A stretch of 34,225 bases of DNA from an uncultured bacterium. Its GTDB lineage: Bacteria; Verrucomicrobiota; Kiritimatiellia; RFP12; UBA1067. The stretch spans positions 1 through 34,225 of the forward strand of contig CADCAK010000022.1 of NCBI GenBank assembly GCA_902799385.1, read 5' to 3'. The notes under the pieces were generated by a model that did not search any database, was not told the DNA's origin, and saw nothing but the letters and a program-made list of their open reading frames with translations. The position numbers were made by a program, and so were the translations under genes. Positions 34,000 through 34,225 of the stretch are shown one piece after another (positions within the stretch are counted from its first letter, which is position 1; each line of letters opens with the position of its first letter).

Positions 34000-34092
34000 A
34001 TGAGACGTTGCAGGATAAAGCTTCCAAATCGGTGCTATCACCTGATCAGTCGCGTCGCCCACCGCGCCATGACGAAGGATGGCAAGCGGTGA
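34000..34092 (+). pseudogene. Truncated REP-associated (Y1/IS200-like) transposase N-terminus
   Basis: The 30-residue frame from ATG 34000 includes RRCRIKLPNRCYHLISRVAH, the characteristic N-terminal strand of REP-associated tyrosine transposases (TnpA-REP/RayT; pattern LPxxxYHLxSRV). It then breaks off and stops at 34090-34092, so the HUH motif and catalytic Tyr are missing. This is a decayed fragment or an out-of-frame remnant. The rest of the 33874-34225 gap has no convincing gene; a 23-codon frame at 34113-34184 is not supported by anything I recognise. Confidence 0.6.
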
Positions 34093-34204
34093 ATCGAAAG
34101 GGTCGCGCCGCTATGACAAGGAAAACCTACTGTGGCAATCAGGCCCTGTTGTTTCCGGTCGGCGTTGAAAAGATGGCGGCATAGTGTCTTTTTTAGGACA
34201 GTTA

Positions 34205-34213
34205 TGGTATAAT
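34205..34213 (+). promoter_or_regulatory. Extended -10 promoter at the window's right edge
   Basis: TGGTATAAT preceded by GTTA, identical in form to the kbl and PglD-like promoters. The gene it drives lies beyond the window. Confidence 0.65.
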
Positions 34214-34225
34214 ATGCATACTCAA

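Noticed and set aside
34113..34184. Short 23-codon frame after the transposase fragment
   Set aside because: It has no recognisable protein similarity, no clear ribosome binding site, and a length expected by chance.

Overview
The window looks like part of a chromosome from a Gram-negative, host- or sediment-associated bacterium of the PVC group, most probably Verrucomicrobiota/Kiritimatiellia (my inference). Pointers to this are the high-GC coding sequence, a complete outer-membrane and LPS gene set (bamA, Skp/OmpH, lpxD, waaA), a type II secretion pseudopilin operon whose proteins begin RRAFTLIELL-like, very large secreted repeat proteins, and a recurrent promoter word TGGTATAAT with little sign of a -35 box. 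No phage, CRISPR array or intact transposon is visible. Almost all genes are on the + strand; the one clear exception is a sugar transferase at 24643-25209.

Layout. 2-742: 3' end of a Listeria/Bacteroides-repeat surface protein whose last repeat carries an out-of-frame deletion. 743-1231: a hairpin-rich gap, a TTGACA/TAGACT promoter and a long structured leader. 1232-6472: a 1746-residue exported LamG protein with a duplicated terminal module. 6478-6514: terminator. 6589-6662: tRNA-Gly(CCC). 6711-9378: recN and an AroB-like gene with an altered active site. 9401-13675: bamA, ompH/skp, lpxD and an FmdB-type zinc ribbon, an envelope-assembly operon. 13688-17522: a small beta-barrel protein, Hsp33 and an M6-like secreted metalloprotease. 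17623-21171: Kbl, a secreted gluzincin-like protein and GluQ-RS. 21308-24520: a BspA-type leucine-rich-repeat protein and a PT-rich-linker exported protein. 24528-24686: truncated shikimate-kinase-like P-loop fragment. 24643-25878: divergent PglC-like and PglD-like genes around a two-way promoter. 25894-28994: a WaaA/lipoprotein fusion and a lipoprotein. 29078-33873: gspG-H-I-J-K and folD. 33874-34225: a gap with a truncated REP-type transposase start and one more promoter.

How it fits together. Three themes dominate: outer-membrane construction (BamA, Skp, LpxD, WaaA, the beta-barrel protein), export of large surface or secreted proteins (T2SS pseudopilins; InlB-like, LamG, LRR and protease proteins), and surface glycan synthesis (PglC/PglD pair). 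Housekeeping genes (recN, hslO, kbl, gluQ, folD) are interleaved, often through 4-base ATGA overlaps. The items most worth a second look are the WaaA-lipoprotein fusion, the extended -10 promoters placed 6-8 bases from start codons (probable leaderless mRNAs), 8-base tandem repeats and a palindromic element inserted in frame within genes, the duplicated module of the LamG protein, and the degenerate AroB-like enzyme.
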